Shown here: positions 48,259-57,426 of the stretch, in pieces
How positions within the stretch are numbered: position 1 is the first letter of the stretch
Layout: each line of letters opens with the position of its first letter
NCBI RefSeq assembly: GCF_038069945.1
Contig: NZ_JBBPEV010000001.1
Span: 806,001 to 870,000 of the forward strand
DNA: 64,000 nt
From: Aquabacterium sp. A3
GTDB taxonomy: Bacteria; Pseudomonadota; Gammaproteobacteria; Burkholderiales; Burkholderiaceae_C
Reading direction: 5' to 3'
Made by a program: the position numbers and the translations under genes
Notes under the pieces: model-generated
Told to the model about the DNA's origin: nothing
Database searches by the model: none
The model's input: the letters and a program-made list of their open reading frames with translations, nothing else

Positions 48259-48777
48259 TTACTCCTGCTCTTGAGGGGTGGCTTCCGCACCCAGCTTCTT
48301 CAGCTGCTCGGTGTTGGTGAGCACCTCGGCCAGCACGTCTTCCAGCTTCTCGTTACCCGCCAGCTTGTTGCGCAGGTCGGACAGCTTGGTGCGCGCCTCC
48401 AGCAGTTTGCGCAGCGGTTCCACCTGCTGCACCACGGCCTCGGGCCGGAAGTCTTCCATCTTCTTGAACTCAAGGTTGACGGCGAACTCGCCACCGTCTT
48501 CGCTGAGCTTGTTCTTCACGCGGTAGCTGGCACGGGGCGCCATGCCCGACATGACTTCATCGAAGTTGTCCAGATCCACGTTGACGAACTTGCGGTCCTT
48601 CAGCTTGGGCAGGGGCTTGTCCGGGTCTTGCTGACCGGTGAAGTCACCCATCACACCCATGACGAAGGGCAGCTCTTTCTGCTCGATGGCGTCACCGATC
48701 TCGACGTCGTAGGTCAGTTGCACGCGCGGGGGACGAACGCGCTCGAGGCGTTTCTGAACACTGTCTTTCTTGGCCAT
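48259..48777 (-). CDS. tssB: T6SS contractile sheath small subunit TssB
   Basis: TssB pairs with TssC in the sheath. The 172-residue protein starts MAKKDSVQKRLERVRPPRVQ and has the family motif ELPFVMGVMGDFTGQ and RKFVNVDLDNFDEVMSGMAP. ATG 48777 has AGGAG 7-8 bases upstream (AAGGAAGGAGCC on the minus strand); the long upstream frame is a shadow of the lipoprotein gene. Confidence 0.96.
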   Translation of the reverse strand: MAKKDSVQKRLERVRPPRVQLTYDVEIGDAIEQKELPFVMGVMGDFTGQQDPDKPLPKLKDRKFVNVDLDNFDEVMSGMAPRASYRVKNKLSEDGGEFAVNLEFKKMEDFRPEAVVQQVEPLRKLLEARTKLSDLRNKLAGNEKLEDVLAEVLTNTEQLKKLGAEATPQEQE

Positions 48778-48799
48778 GACAAGGCTCCTTCCTGGATGG

Positions 48800-49513
48800 T
48801 TACTGCAAAGCCCCGAAGGGGTTGCCGCGGCTGCTGGCCGCAGGGGCATTACGAAGTGCAGACGGGGCTGCGGAACGAGAACGGGTTGAAGTCGGGTTGG
48901 CCGCAGGCACGGCCTCGGCCGACGGCGTTGACTGGACCGCCGATGAGGCCTCGTCGACGTCTCGCCTGAGCCTGGTGGCCCGTCGCGACGTTCGCGGCGC
49001 AGCCTCTGCCAAGGGAACCAGAATGGGCTCGCCAAGCACTTCTTTGATGAGCCTGGCCACGGTCTCTGCCTCCGACCGGGCCGAACCTGTGACCTCATTG
49101 GCTTTTCGCAGCTCGTCCAGCGCCTGAGCACTCACACGCAAACCGCTGACCGCCAGGATGCTCTGCGCTGTGAGGTCGTTCACGTCGCGCTGCAGAACCT
49201 CGTGCGCGCTGGTGATGGCCTCACCGTATTGACGTGCATCGAAACGAATCTGCGCGCGCCTCAGCCACGGCTGTTTGGCAGCAGGGTCCAGTCGCGCTGC
49301 GTCGTCCAGCAGAGCCAGGGCCTGATCGGATTTACCTTGATCAAGGGCCTGGTCAGCGGCAGCCAGCTTCTCATCCAGGCGCTCTTGAAGCGCCTGACGC
49401 AACTGGGCTTTCATGGCATCAGACTTCGGCGCTGAGGCGCACCCCCCAAGGGACAAGCCGACGACAAGAATGACCGCGCACAAACTGCCGCGGCGACCAT
49501 GAACCAATGTCAC
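48800..49513 (-). CDS. T6SS-linked TPR lipoprotein
   Basis: A 237-residue putative lipoprotein: basic start, hydrophobic stretch SLCAVILVVGLSLGGC (lipobox LGGC), then TPR-like helices (AAADQALDQGKSDQALALLD; AQIRFDARQYGEAITSAHEV) and a Ser/Ala/Arg-rich tail. GTG 49513 is chosen because AGGAG lies 5 bases upstream; a longer frame has no ribosome site. It heads the leftward T6SS operon, 22 bases before tssB. TPR lipoproteins occur in some Burkholderiales T6SS loci but their role is not settled. Confidence 0.78.
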   Translation of the reverse strand: MTLVHGRRGSLCAVILVVGLSLGGCASAPKSDAMKAQLRQALQERLDEKLAAADQALDQGKSDQALALLDDAARLDPAAKQPWLRRAQIRFDARQYGEAITSAHEVLQRDVNDLTAQSILAVSGLRVSAQALDELRKANEVTGSARSEAETVARLIKEVLGEPILVPLAEAAPRTSRRATRLRRDVDEASSAVQSTPSAEAVPAANPTSTRSRSAAPSALRNAPAASSRGNPFGALQ

Positions 49514-49798
49514 GGTGACTCCTGATTTATGTTGATGAATGCGGCCGTCAATCCCGATGGATGCGGCGCAACGAGGGCGATTAGAGCCGAAATCGTTCAG
49601 CGTGCTTCCCCCCTTGCGGGGGTGTTTACACACTCTTTCATTCGGTTGCAAATGCAGCATCCCTCTAACGGGGGAGCAACTCATCAAGGCCGTGAGAGGC
49701 TCCCTACACTACGCGGCTGTCATGGGCACCATCTGATCTGCATGCGCCCCCTTTCATACATTCAACCAGGGACCACACCCCGCACCATCGGTCGCGTC
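49514..49798. promoter_or_regulatory. Divergent T6SS control region
   Basis: 285 bases between the leftward and rightward T6SS operons; both promoters must lie here. A C5/G5 hairpin with a TTGC loop (49609-49622) and an adjacent perfect palindrome GTGTTTACAC (49622-49631) are the only clear structures. No sigma-54 -24/-12 with correct spacing was found. An ATG at 49742 in frame with tssJ is possible but has no ribosome site. Confidence 0.5.
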
Positions 49799-50560
49799 AT
49801 GACCCGGCGCGGGTCGGCGTTCGCCTGGCTGATTCGGGCGCTGGCCTCGGCCTTCACGGCTGTTGCCCTGATGGCGTGTGGTCAGGTGCAGCAGCCCAAG
49901 GTCACCGACTTGCCCATCGACGGCATCGACCTTGAAGCCCAGTCAGGCGCAGCAGCCACGAATGATCAGGGTATGCTGGGCAGCCTGAGCGCCATGGCAA
50001 GCAAGGCCATGGAAGCGGTGGGACTGAAAGACAAGCCGGTTCAGGCCGACGAGAGCACGCTGCCGGCACAGCAACTGCCGGATCGTCGAATTCGTTGGCG
50101 TGTTCATGCCAGCCCCGCATTGAATGTCAGCGATGCCGGTGACTCGCTGGCGGTGGTCACGCGCTTTTATCGCCTGAAGTCGCCTGAAGCCTTTCTGTCT
50201 GCGCCCAGGGAAGCCTTCAACACACCCCAGACCGAACAGGACGCGCTGGGTGATGACCTGATCTCGGTTCGTGAAGTTTTGCTGGTGCCCGGCCGCCAGC
50301 ATGATTTGACGGAACGCCTGCCCAGGGATGTCGGTTTTGTGGGCGTGATCGCCCTATTCCACTCGCCTGCCGCGGGGCGTTGGCGACATGCTTTTGACAC
50401 CCGGCGGGCAGAGCTGACCGGGATCCACCTGGGCGTTCATGCCTGTGCCCTGAGCGTTCATGCCGGCCGACCCGTGGACATGTCCACCGACGAGGCACGC
50501 CGCGCGTCGGTGCGCTGCCCTGCCAGCCAGCTGGCCACACCCGCCTCAACCGAGAATTGA
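49799..50560 (+). CDS. tssJ: T6SS outer-membrane lipoprotein TssJ
   Basis: TssJ anchors the T6SS membrane complex to the outer membrane. The 253-residue precursor has a lipoprotein signal (FAWLIRALASAFTAVALMAC) and the VasD-type beta domain (WRVHASPALNVSDAGDSLAV; VTRFYRLKSPEAFLSAP; VGFVGVIALFHSPAAGRWR). A 70-residue insertion after the Cys makes it longer than most TssJ. Start ATG 49799 fits the signal peptide; ATG 49742 is an alternative. tssK follows after one base. Confidence 0.88.
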   Translation: MTRRGSAFAWLIRALASAFTAVALMACGQVQQPKVTDLPIDGIDLEAQSGAAATNDQGMLGSLSAMASKAMEAVGLKDKPVQADESTLPAQQLPDRRIRWRVHASPALNVSDAGDSLAVVTRFYRLKSPEAFLSAPREAFNTPQTEQDALGDDLISVREVLLVPGRQHDLTERLPRDVGFVGVIALFHSPAAGRWRHAFDTRRAELTGIHLGVHACALSVHAGRPVDMSTDEARRASVRCPASQLATPASTEN

Positions 50561-50561
50561 T

Positions 50562-51920
50562 GTGCTGTCTTCATCCAAGATCCTGTGGGGCGAAGGCCTC
50601 TTTCTGCGCCCACAACATTTTCAACAGCAAGACGCTTATCACGAGGCTCGTCTGGCACAGATGCGCAGTGCGCTGCACCCTTATGCCTGGGGTGTGCGTC
50701 ATGTCAAGATCGACACAGATGCCCTGCACAACGGCGTGCTCCGACTGACAGAGCTGCAGATGGTCACCCCGGATGGCGACTTGTTCAATGCGCCGTTTGA
50801 AGACGAGTTGCCCCCACCCGTGGCGCTGAACACGCTCGATGAAATGCCGGGGCATCCGGGCATGTGGGTCTTTCATGTGGCCATGGCCCCCTTGCGTGCA
50901 CAAGGCAGCAACATGTCGGCCTCGGCATCTGAGGCAGACACCGCCATGCGCTACTACAGGGCGCCCGCACAAACACCCGACATGTTCACCGATGCCGTCA
51001 CGGCCGAGGTGATGGTGTTGCGCAAGTCAGCCCGCCTGATGCCCGAGCAAGCGCCGCGGTCTCACCTGGTGAGCATGCCGCTGCTGCGGGTCAAGAAAAC
51101 AGCCACCGGTGGTCACGAACTGGACGGCCGGTTCGTACCGCCTTGCGTCAGCATCCAGGCGTCACCGGCGCTGGTGCTGCATCTGCGACGGCTGATGGAC
51201 GTGCTGCAGGCCAAGGTGGAGGCCTTGTACGGTTTGCACCGCGAACCCAGCAAGAACGTGATCGAGTTTCGATCTGGCGATGTGGCATCTTTCTGGCTGC
51301 TGCACACGGCCAGCACCGCGTTTGCCGGCTTGTCACACCTGCTCAAACACCAGGCACTGCACCCTGAACGTCTGTTTCAGCGATTGCTGGAGCTCGCTGG
51401 GGCCTTGCTGACGTTCTCGAAAAATCACCAGCTGGCCGATCTTCCCAGTTACGACCATCAACAACCTGGTCCGTGTTTCCAGCGCCTCGATCAAATCATT
51501 CGTGATTTGCTGGAGACGGTCATCTCCACCCGCTACTTCTCCATCGTTTTGCAGGAGTCCGTCCCGTCGTTTCACCAGGGGCGGCTGGATTCGGAGCAGG
51601 TGCAAGCGCACACACAGCTTTACCTTGGTGTCTCGGCGGCGCTGTCCCCCAGCGAACTGGTGGAGACCGTGCCTTTGCGCTTCAAGGTGGGGGCGCCTGA
51701 TGACGTTGAAAAGCTGGTGCTCTCGGCCATGCCCGGCGTGAAGCTCGTGCACGCCCCTCAGGTGCCGGCGGCGGTGCCGGTCAAGCCCGGCAGCTTCTAC
51801 TTCACCCTTGAAGCCAAGGGGCCTCTGTATGAACGCATGCTGCAAGCACAGGCCATCACCCTGTATGCGCCCAGCGGCATGCCCGACCTCCGGCTTGAGT
51901 TGATCGCCGTGAACACCTGA
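50562..51920 (+). CDS. tssK: T6SS baseplate protein TssK
   Basis: TssK connects the baseplate to the TssL/TssM membrane complex. The 452-residue protein starts (GTG) MLSSSKILWGEGLFLRPQHF with the diagnostic WxEGxFLxPQHFQ block, then LNTLDEMPGHPGMW and SSGDVASFWLLHT-like FRSGDVASFWLLHTAS. GTG 50562 gives the family-standard start; the upstream extension overlaps tssJ. Confidence 0.95.
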   Translation: MLSSSKILWGEGLFLRPQHFQQQDAYHEARLAQMRSALHPYAWGVRHVKIDTDALHNGVLRLTELQMVTPDGDLFNAPFEDELPPPVALNTLDEMPGHPGMWVFHVAMAPLRAQGSNMSASASEADTAMRYYRAPAQTPDMFTDAVTAEVMVLRKSARLMPEQAPRSHLVSMPLLRVKKTATGGHELDGRFVPPCVSIQASPALVLHLRRLMDVLQAKVEALYGLHREPSKNVIEFRSGDVASFWLLHTASTAFAGLSHLLKHQALHPERLFQRLLELAGALLTFSKNHQLADLPSYDHQQPGPCFQRLDQIIRDLLETVISTRYFSIVLQESVPSFHQGRLDSEQVQAHTQLYLGVSAALSPSELVETVPLRFKVGAPDDVEKLVLSAMPGVKLVHAPQVPAAVPVKPGSFYFTLEAKGPLYERMLQAQAITLYAPSGMPDLRLELIAVNT

Positions 51921-51932
51921 TCGCCAGACACC

Positions 51933-52718
51933 ATGACCACCGCCACTCCCCCCCAACTGTTCGAGGGCTCTGGCCAACAGGGCTCTGCTCGCCCCAGCCA
52001 CTCGGTCAGCGGTGATGCACAGTCGCTGCTGGACCTCATGTACGACGGTTTCTACCTGCTGTTTCTGCTCAAGGCCAAGCACGCCCCCGCAGACGCCGAA
52101 GAGTTTCGTGAGCGCATCAAGCGCTTTCTGACCTCATTCGAGCGAGGCGCCACGCGCCTGCAAGCCCATGCAGATGACGTGTACCTGTGCAAGTACGCGT
52201 TTTGCGCCACGGTGGACGAAGCCGTGCTGATGTCGGGCTTCAAGGCCCGCGAAGCATGGCAGCGACTGCCCTTGCAAGTGCAGTTCTTCGGCGAGCAACT
52301 GGCTGGCGAACAGTTTTTTGAAAAGCTGGAAACCCTGCGACACGAAGGCGCCTCACGCCTGCAGGTGCTGGAGGTTTTCCACATGTGCCTGCTCTTGGGC
52401 TTTCAAGGCAAATACCTGATCGAGGGCAGCGAAAAGCTGAGTTACCTGACATCGCGATTGGGTGATGAAATTGCCCGATTCAAAGGCCACCAAGGCGGTC
52501 TGGCCCCTCACTGGGCACCGCCTGACCGCGTTCAGCATCAGCTCAAAAACGAAGTACCTTTGTGGGTCATGGGCTCGGTGTTCGCGACGCTGGCGCTGGC
52601 GGGGTTCTTGGGCTTGCGCTGGGATCTGACCAGCCACGCGCGCAGCACTCTGGGCGAACACCATCACGTGGTTCAGATGCCGCCCAAGGTGGCGCACGTC
52701 ACGATCACCCTGCCCTGA
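51933..52718 (+). CDS. tssL: T6SS membrane protein TssL (DotU type)
   Basis: TssL is the cytoplasm-facing inner-membrane component that binds TssM and TssK. The 261-residue protein has the DotU fold (VYLCKYAFCATVDEAVL; LEVFHMCLLLGFQGKYLIEG) and a single C-terminal membrane helix (LWVMGSVFATLALAGFLGL). No OmpA peptidoglycan-binding domain is fused. It is the last T6SS gene on this side; tssM, which usually follows, is replaced by rarA on the opposite strand. Confidence 0.94.
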   Translation: MTTATPPQLFEGSGQQGSARPSHSVSGDAQSLLDLMYDGFYLLFLLKAKHAPADAEEFRERIKRFLTSFERGATRLQAHADDVYLCKYAFCATVDEAVLMSGFKAREAWQRLPLQVQFFGEQLAGEQFFEKLETLRHEGASRLQVLEVFHMCLLLGFQGKYLIEGSEKLSYLTSRLGDEIARFKGHQGGLAPHWAPPDRVQHQLKNEVPLWVMGSVFATLALAGFLGLRWDLTSHARSTLGEHHHVVQMPPKVAHVTITLP

Positions 52719-52732
52719 GCCCGCCCGGCTCG

Positions 52733-54091
52733 TCAGTCGGCGTCTTCGCGCCAGGCTTGCCGCAACTGCGCCAACCGCTCACCAATCTTGATCTCCAGCC
52801 CACGGCTCACCGGCTGATAAAAGGTCTGCCCCTCCATGCCCTCAGGCAGGTAGCGCTCACCGGCCGCCACACCGCCGGGCTCATCGTGGGCGTAGCGGTA
52901 GCCCTCGCCGTGCCCCAGCTCTTTCATGAGCTTGGTGGGGGCGTTGCGCAGGTGCATGGGCACAGGGCGGCTGACGTCTTTCTGCACCCAGGCACGGGCG
53001 GCCTTGTAAGCCACGTAGGCTGCGTTGCTCTTGGGGGCCATGGCCAGGTAAATCACACACTGGGCCAAGGTCAACTCACCTTCGGGCGAACCCAGTCGCT
53101 CGTAAGTTTCCGCAGCATCCAGCGCCATGCGCAGGGCGCGCGGGTCGGCCAGGCCGATGTCTTCGCTGGCCATGCGGATCAGGCGGCGCACGATGTAGCG
53201 CGGGTCCACCCCGCCGTCCAGCATGCGCACGAACCAGTACAACGCGGCATCGGGATCGGAGCCCCTGACCGACTTGTGCAAGGCCGATATGGTGTCGTAG
53301 AACTGGTCGCCGCCCTTGTCATAACGGCGAAGTTGCTCGCCCAGCGATTGCAAGAGGGCGGCCTCGTCGATCAGTGCCTGCCCCTTGAGTAAGGCAGCCA
53401 GGGTTTCGTAGGTGTTGAGCAAGCGGCGGGCATCGCCATCGGCATAGGCGATCAGGCGCGCCTGGGCCTCGGGCGTCAAACCAGGGCCCTGCAACGCGAG
53501 TTGCCCTTTTTGCAGCAACTGCTGCATGGCGACATCGTCCATGCCGCGCAGCACATGGACCGTGGCCCGCGACAGCAGCGCCGCGTTCACCTCGAACGAC
53601 GGATTTTCGGTGGTGGCGCCAATGAAGGTGAACAGGCCGGACTCCACATGCGGCAAGAAGGCGTCTTGCTGGGCTTTGTTGAATCGATGGACCTCGTCGA
53701 CAAACACGATGGTTCGTCGACCGTGGGCTTGGGCCACCTGAGCCTGCTCTACCGCCTCTCGGATGTCCTTGACCCCCCCCAGCACGGCCGAAATGGCCAG
53801 GAACTGCGCGTCGAAGGCTGTCGCCATCAGGCGCGCCAGGGTGGTTTTTCCCACGCCCGGAGGTCCCCACAGGATCATGGAGTGGGGCTGACCTGATTCG
53901 AAGGCCACGCGCAAAGGCTGGCCAGGGCCAAGCAAATGATCTTGCCCCACCACGTCGTCCAGCGCCCGAGGGCGCAGGCGCTCGGCCAGGGGCGCCTGCG
54001 CGGCGGCGGCACGGGCGCCGGCGGCCTTGGACTGACCTGGGGTGCCAGGCTCGGGTGGCATGGGAAGGTCCAGAGAAAGGCTGTCTTGCAT
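52733..54091 (-). CDS. rarA: Replication-associated recombination protein RarA (MgsA)
   Basis: RarA is a AAA+ clamp-loader-like ATPase acting at stalled replication forks. The 452-residue protein has a short N-tail, [20 protein letters not shown], Walker [10 protein letters not shown], Walker [16 protein letters not shown], sensor [12 protein letters not shown], and a tetramerisation/C-terminal part ([38 protein letters not shown]). The length fits. It converges with tssL (14-base gap) and is divergent to the DEAD-box helicase gene. Confidence 0.96.
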   Translation of the reverse strand: MQDSLSLDLPMPPEPGTPGQSKAAGARAAAAQAPLAERLRPRALDDVVGQDHLLGPGQPLRVAFESGQPHSMILWGPPGVGKTTLARLMATAFDAQFLAISAVLGGVKDIREAVEQAQVAQAHGRRTIVFVDEVHRFNKAQQDAFLPHVESGLFTFIGATTENPSFEVNAALLSRATVHVLRGMDDVAMQQLLQKGQLALQGPGLTPEAQARLIAYADGDARRLLNTYETLAALLKGQALIDEAALLQSLGEQLRRYDKGGDQFYDTISALHKSVRGSDPDAALYWFVRMLDGGVDPRYIVRRLIRMASEDIGLADPRALRMALDAAETYERLGSPEGELTLAQCVIYLAMAPKSNAAYVAYKAARAWVQKDVSRPVPMHLRNAPTKLMKELGHGEGYRYAHDEPGGVAAGERYLPEGMEGQTFYQPVSRGLEIKIGERLAQLRQAWREDAD

Positions 54092-54527
54092 GTGGCGATT
54101 GTCTCAGTGCGCCGCATCTGGGGCTACCGTCTGGGGTTACCCCTAGGCAAACACACTGAAACCTGTCACAATACAAATCTGCACTGATTTAGACGGTGCA
54201 GTTCGTTCATCCCCTCTGACCTTTTTCAAGCCGGGTTGCCCGTGTGGCCGTGATTTTTCACAGCGCTGGACGGTATCGAGCAACCGACGTTCGCGTGTCT
54301 TGAGTTCCGGTTGGCGGCGATGCCGTCGCTACACAGCGGACTCCACGTGGCCCCGACATGGGCTCCCCAGCATCTTTGGATGGCTGGCCCCAATGCCACG
54401 CAGTCTGGACACGTTCCACAGCGACCTGATCTGACGCGCGTTCCGTGCTGGAACCGACGCTGCGTCGTGGTCTGTCTTGGCCTTTTTCCCGGCCAGGCAG
54501 GCTGTTCATTGCTTGAAAGAGTTTGAG
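54092..54527. promoter_or_regulatory. Long untranslated region between rarA and the DEAD-box helicase
   Basis: 436 bases with no convincing gene. A low-GC patch near 54161-54192 (CAATACAAATCTG...GATTTAG) probably contains the helicase promoter, implying a leader of roughly 330 bases. Such long leaders are common in cold-inducible helicase genes. A GGCCTTTTTCCCGGCC hairpin-like segment lies at about 54479-54494. Confidence 0.5.
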
Positions 54528-56561
54528 ATGACCCAACACCAACACCCCGAGTCGCTGATCGACAAGCTGGCTGCCAGCCTGAATGACGATGGTGCCGATC
54601 TGGCCTTGCCGTCTGATGAGGTCGAGGCCGATGACGCCGTGCGCTTCACCGACTTGGGCATGCCCGAGGTGCTGTGCCGCGCCCTGACGGATTCGGGCTA
54701 CACCCACCCCACCACCGTGCAATCGCTGGCCATCCCGGCCGCCATGAACGGTGCCGACCTGAAGGTGGCGTCGCAAACAGGCAGCGGCAAGACCGCCGCC
54801 TTCATGCTGCCGGCCCTGGCCCGCATCCTGGCCGCCCGTGGCGAGAACAACAAGCGCCGCGAAAAGGGCGTGGTGCAAGGCCCCCGCGTGCTGGTGCTGA
54901 CGCCCACCCGTGAACTGGCCATGCAGGTGGCCAAGGCCGCCAGCACGTATGGCAAGCACGTGCAAGGTCTGCGCGTGGCCACCATCGTGGGTGGCGTGCC
55001 TTACGGCTACCAGCTCAAGGCCCTGAAGGGCCCGCTGGATGTGCTGATCGCCACCCCCGGCCGTTTGCTGGACCACCTGGGCACTGGTGCCGCCGTGCTC
55101 AGCAACCTGGAAGTGCTGGTGCTGGACGAGGCTGACCGCATGCTGGACATGGGCTTCATCGAAGACATCGAAGCCATTGCCGAGCAAACGCCTGCCGAGC
55201 GCCTGACGTGGATGTTCAGCGCCACCTTCGCTGGTCATGTGGGCCAACTGGCCCAGCGCATGACGCGCAACGCGCAAGACATCTCGGTGACCTCGCACAC
55301 CGACAGCCACGACAACATCGAGCAGCGCCTGCACCTGGCCGATTCGCTGAGCCACAAGAACGAACTGCTGGACCACGTGCTGACCACCCGTGAGGTGGAC
55401 CAGGCCGTGGTGTTCACCAGCACCCAGCGTGACGCCGACGTGCTGGCCATGCGCCTGGCCGACATGGGCCACGCCGTGGCCGCCTTGCACGGTGGCATGC
55501 CCCAGGGCCGCCGCAACCGCGTGTTGCAAGCCCTGCGCAGCCGCCAGTTGCGCGTGCTGGTGGCCACCGACGTGGCCGCCCGTGGCATCGACGTGCCCAC
55601 CATCACCCACGTGATCAACTACGGCATGCCCATGAAGGCCGAGGACTATGTGCACCGCATCGGTCGCACTGGCCGTGCCGGCCGCAGTGGTCTGGCCGTG
55701 ACCCTGGCCGAGCGTCGTGACATCCCCATGGTGCGCCGCATCGAGCGTTTCACCACGCAGCGCATCCCTGAGGCCACCATCGCCGGCCTGGAGCCCAAGA
55801 TGAGCATGCCGCAAGACCGTGGTGGCCCCCGCTTTGGCGCCAAGCCTGGTCGCGGTGGCCCTCGCTTTGGCGACGGTCGCGGTGACGGCCGTGGCCCGCG
55901 GCACGGTGGCGAAGGCCGCTTCCAGGGGGAGCGCTCGTTCGGTGGCGACCGCGGCCATGGCGACCGCTTCGGTGACAGCCCGGCCCGCGCTCCGCGCGAT
56001 GCGCAATACGACCCGCGCAGCACGCCCCGCTTCAACCAGAATGGCGACCCGCGTTTTGACCGTCAGGGCGAGGCCCCTTCGGGCGAGCACGGTGCACCGT
56101 TCCGCGCCCGTCAAGAGCAACGTCCGATGAACTCGCGTGAACAACGCCGCTCGGAGCAGTTTGGCGACCGCAACCAGGGCGCCTGGAATGACCGCCCCGC
56201 CAAGCCCTTTGGTGACCGTCCGCGTGGTGATCGTCCGTTTGGCGATCGCGCCTTCGGTGACCGTCCCCAAGGTGATCGCCCGTACGGTGACCGTCCTGCG
56301 GGCGACCGCTCGTTTGGCGACAAGCCTTACAAGGGCAAGTCGTTTGGCGACAAGGCCTTTGGTGAGAAGCCCTTCGGTGATCGCGCCTTTGGCGACAAGC
56401 CGCACGGCGCCAAGCCTTTCGGCAAGCCCACGGGTGGCAAGCCTGCAGGCAAGAGCTTCGGCCAGGGCTTTGACAAAGGCTTTGGCAGCAAGCCCGGCTT
56501 CAAGCACGGCGGCAAGCCGGGCGCCGGCAAGCGCCCTGGCTTCGGCAAGCGCGAAGGCTGA
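54528..56561 (+). CDS. DEAD-box RNA helicase with FGD-repeat tail
   Basis: An RhlE-like ATP-dependent RNA helicase of 677 residues involved in RNA unwinding, ribosome assembly or mRNA decay. Motifs: Q region FTDLGMPEVLCRAL, motif I ASQTGSGKT, Ia PTRELAMQ, Ib TPGRLLD, DEAD at LVLDEADRMLDMGF, motif III FSATF, and VI HRIGRTGRAG. After about residue 430 follows a basic Gly/Arg tail ending in repeats of FGDRP, FGDKP and similar units, likely RNA-binding. ATG 54528 follows GAG. The gene has a long 5' leader and a bidirectional terminator after it. Confidence 0.94.
   Translation: MTQHQHPESLIDKLAASLNDDGADLALPSDEVEADDAVRFTDLGMPEVLCRALTDSGYTHPTTVQSLAIPAAMNGADLKVASQTGSGKTAAFMLPALARILAARGENNKRREKGVVQGPRVLVLTPTRELAMQVAKAASTYGKHVQGLRVATIVGGVPYGYQLKALKGPLDVLIATPGRLLDHLGTGAAVLSNLEVLVLDEADRMLDMGFIEDIEAIAEQTPAERLTWMFSATFAGHVGQLAQRMTRNAQDISVTSHTDSHDNIEQRLHLADSLSHKNELLDHVLTTREVDQAVVFTSTQRDADVLAMRLADMGHAVAALHGGMPQGRRNRVLQALRSRQLRVLVATDVAARGIDVPTITHVINYGMPMKAEDYVHRIGRTGRAGRSGLAVTLAERRDIPMVRRIERFTTQRIPEATIAGLEPKMSMPQDRGGPRFGAKPGRGGPRFGDGRGDGRGPRHGGEGRFQGERSFGGDRGHGDRFGDSPARAPRDAQYDPRSTPRFNQNGDPRFDRQGEAPSGEHGAPFRARQEQRPMNSREQRRSEQFGDRNQGAWNDRPAKPFGDRPRGDRPFGDRAFGDRPQGDRPYGDRPAGDRSFGDKPYKGKSFGDKAFGEKPFGDRAFGDKPHGAKPFGKPTGGKPAGKSFGQGFDKGFGSKPGFKHGGKPGAGKRPGFGKREG
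56206..56412 (+). repeat. Degenerate FGDR/FGDK-coding tandem repeats
   Basis: About 15-24 base units (TTTGGCGAC/ TTCGGTGAC followed by CGTCC or AAGCC) encode the FGDRP/FGDKP repeats of the helicase tail. DNA copies vary mainly at third positions, so the peptide repeat is under selection. They also create long open frames on the opposite strand that are not genes. Confidence 0.8.
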
Positions 56562-56565
56562 TCAA

Positions 56566-56589
56566 CAGCCCTGAGTGGACTCAGGGCTG
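56566..56589. terminator. Bidirectional terminator between helicase and lolA
   Basis: CAGCCCTGAG and CTCAGGGCTG form a 10-base perfect stem with loop TGGA between the convergent genes. It begins 5 bases after the helicase stop, and its right arm includes the lolA stop codon (56581-56583). T-runs are short, so efficiency is uncertain. Confidence 0.65.
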
Positions 56590-57318
56590 GTTCAACACAT
56601 CCACCCCTGCCGGGGGTGTGAACTTGAACTGATCAGCGGGCAACCGCACCCCGGTTTCGAACTTCGAAAAGTTCAATCGGGTGCGCTGCCCAAAACCATC
56701 CAGTATGTCCAGTGCGGCCAAACGGCCCTGGACGAAGCCCACTTCCACCGACTGGAAGCCCCCGTCTTTCTGGCGGGGGATGGCTTGCACCCACTCCCAC
56801 TTCATGCCCCCCGGGGCCGACGCAGGGGTCGCGGTCACCGCACCCGCCGTCGGCGCCGGGATGGCTTTGAGCACGAAGTCGCGCTCCAGCGCCGCCGATG
56901 ACAGGATGGCTGCCGGGGTGCTGCCCACGGCCTGACTCATGGGCCGCACCGTGACCTGCTCCAGGTCCACGTCATACAACCACACCTGTTTACCGTCGGA
57001 CACGATCAGCTGTTCGCTCGGGCTGGTGTAGGCAAACCTGAACTGGCCTGGGCGCTGAAACGCCAGCGTGCCGGCGGAGCGTCGTTGCCGCTGCCCATCC
57101 GGCGATATCACCACCTGGGTGAACTCTGCTTGCCCCGTCTGTGCCTGCTTGACGAAACTGCGCAAGGTCTGCACCGCGTTCGATGACGCTTTGCCAGCGG
57201 TGGCCGACTGCGCCAGCAGGGGTGCGACCAGGACGCTGCCGCCCACCACGGCCACCGACAGCCCACGCACCAGCTCGCGACGCCGCGAGAGGTTGACAAG
57301 TCTTGAACTCATAAGCAT
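56581..57318 (-). CDS. lolA: Outer-membrane lipoprotein carrier protein LolA
   Basis: LolA is the periplasmic chaperone that carries lipoproteins from LolCDE to LolB. The 245-residue precursor has a long basic n-region and hydrophobic signal (LVRGLSVAVVGGSVLVAPLL), then LRSFVKQAQTGQAEFTQVVI, AGTLAFQRPGQFRFAYTSP and QLIVSDGKQVWLYDVDLEQV, all LolA hallmarks. A Gly/Ala/Pro insertion lies at about 155-175. ATG 57318 has AGGA 5 bases upstream; ATG 57312 is close. It follows ftsK, the common order in proteobacteria. Confidence 0.94.
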   Translation of the reverse strand: MLMSSRLVNLSRRRELVRGLSVAVVGGSVLVAPLLAQSATAGKASSNAVQTLRSFVKQAQTGQAEFTQVVISPDGQRQRRSAGTLAFQRPGQFRFAYTSPSEQLIVSDGKQVWLYDVDLEQVTVRPMSQAVGSTPAAILSSAALERDFVLKAIPAPTAGAVTATPASAPGGMKWEWVQAIPRQKDGGFQSVEVGFVQGRLAALDILDGFGQRTRLNFSKFETGVRLPADQFKFTPPAGVDVLNQP

Positions 57319-57426
57319 CCAGTCCTGACGCCGTCGACACACGCGCAACGGCCTGCTCATTTCAACGCAGCACAGGGCATGTCGGCCGACATGCTTGTGA
57401 GTGCACCTGCAGCTTGCCCACAGGGA

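Noticed and set aside
56206..56412. Regular repeats as a CRISPR array
   Set aside because: Units are short, in frame and encode FGDRP-like peptide repeats; there are no unique spacers.
54258..56507. 749-codon open frame on the minus strand opposite the DEAD-box helicase
   Set aside because: It is the reverse shadow of a GC-rich gene and its FGD repeats; the Thr/Val/Ala repeat peptide follows from the repeat DNA, and the plus strand encodes clear helicase motifs.
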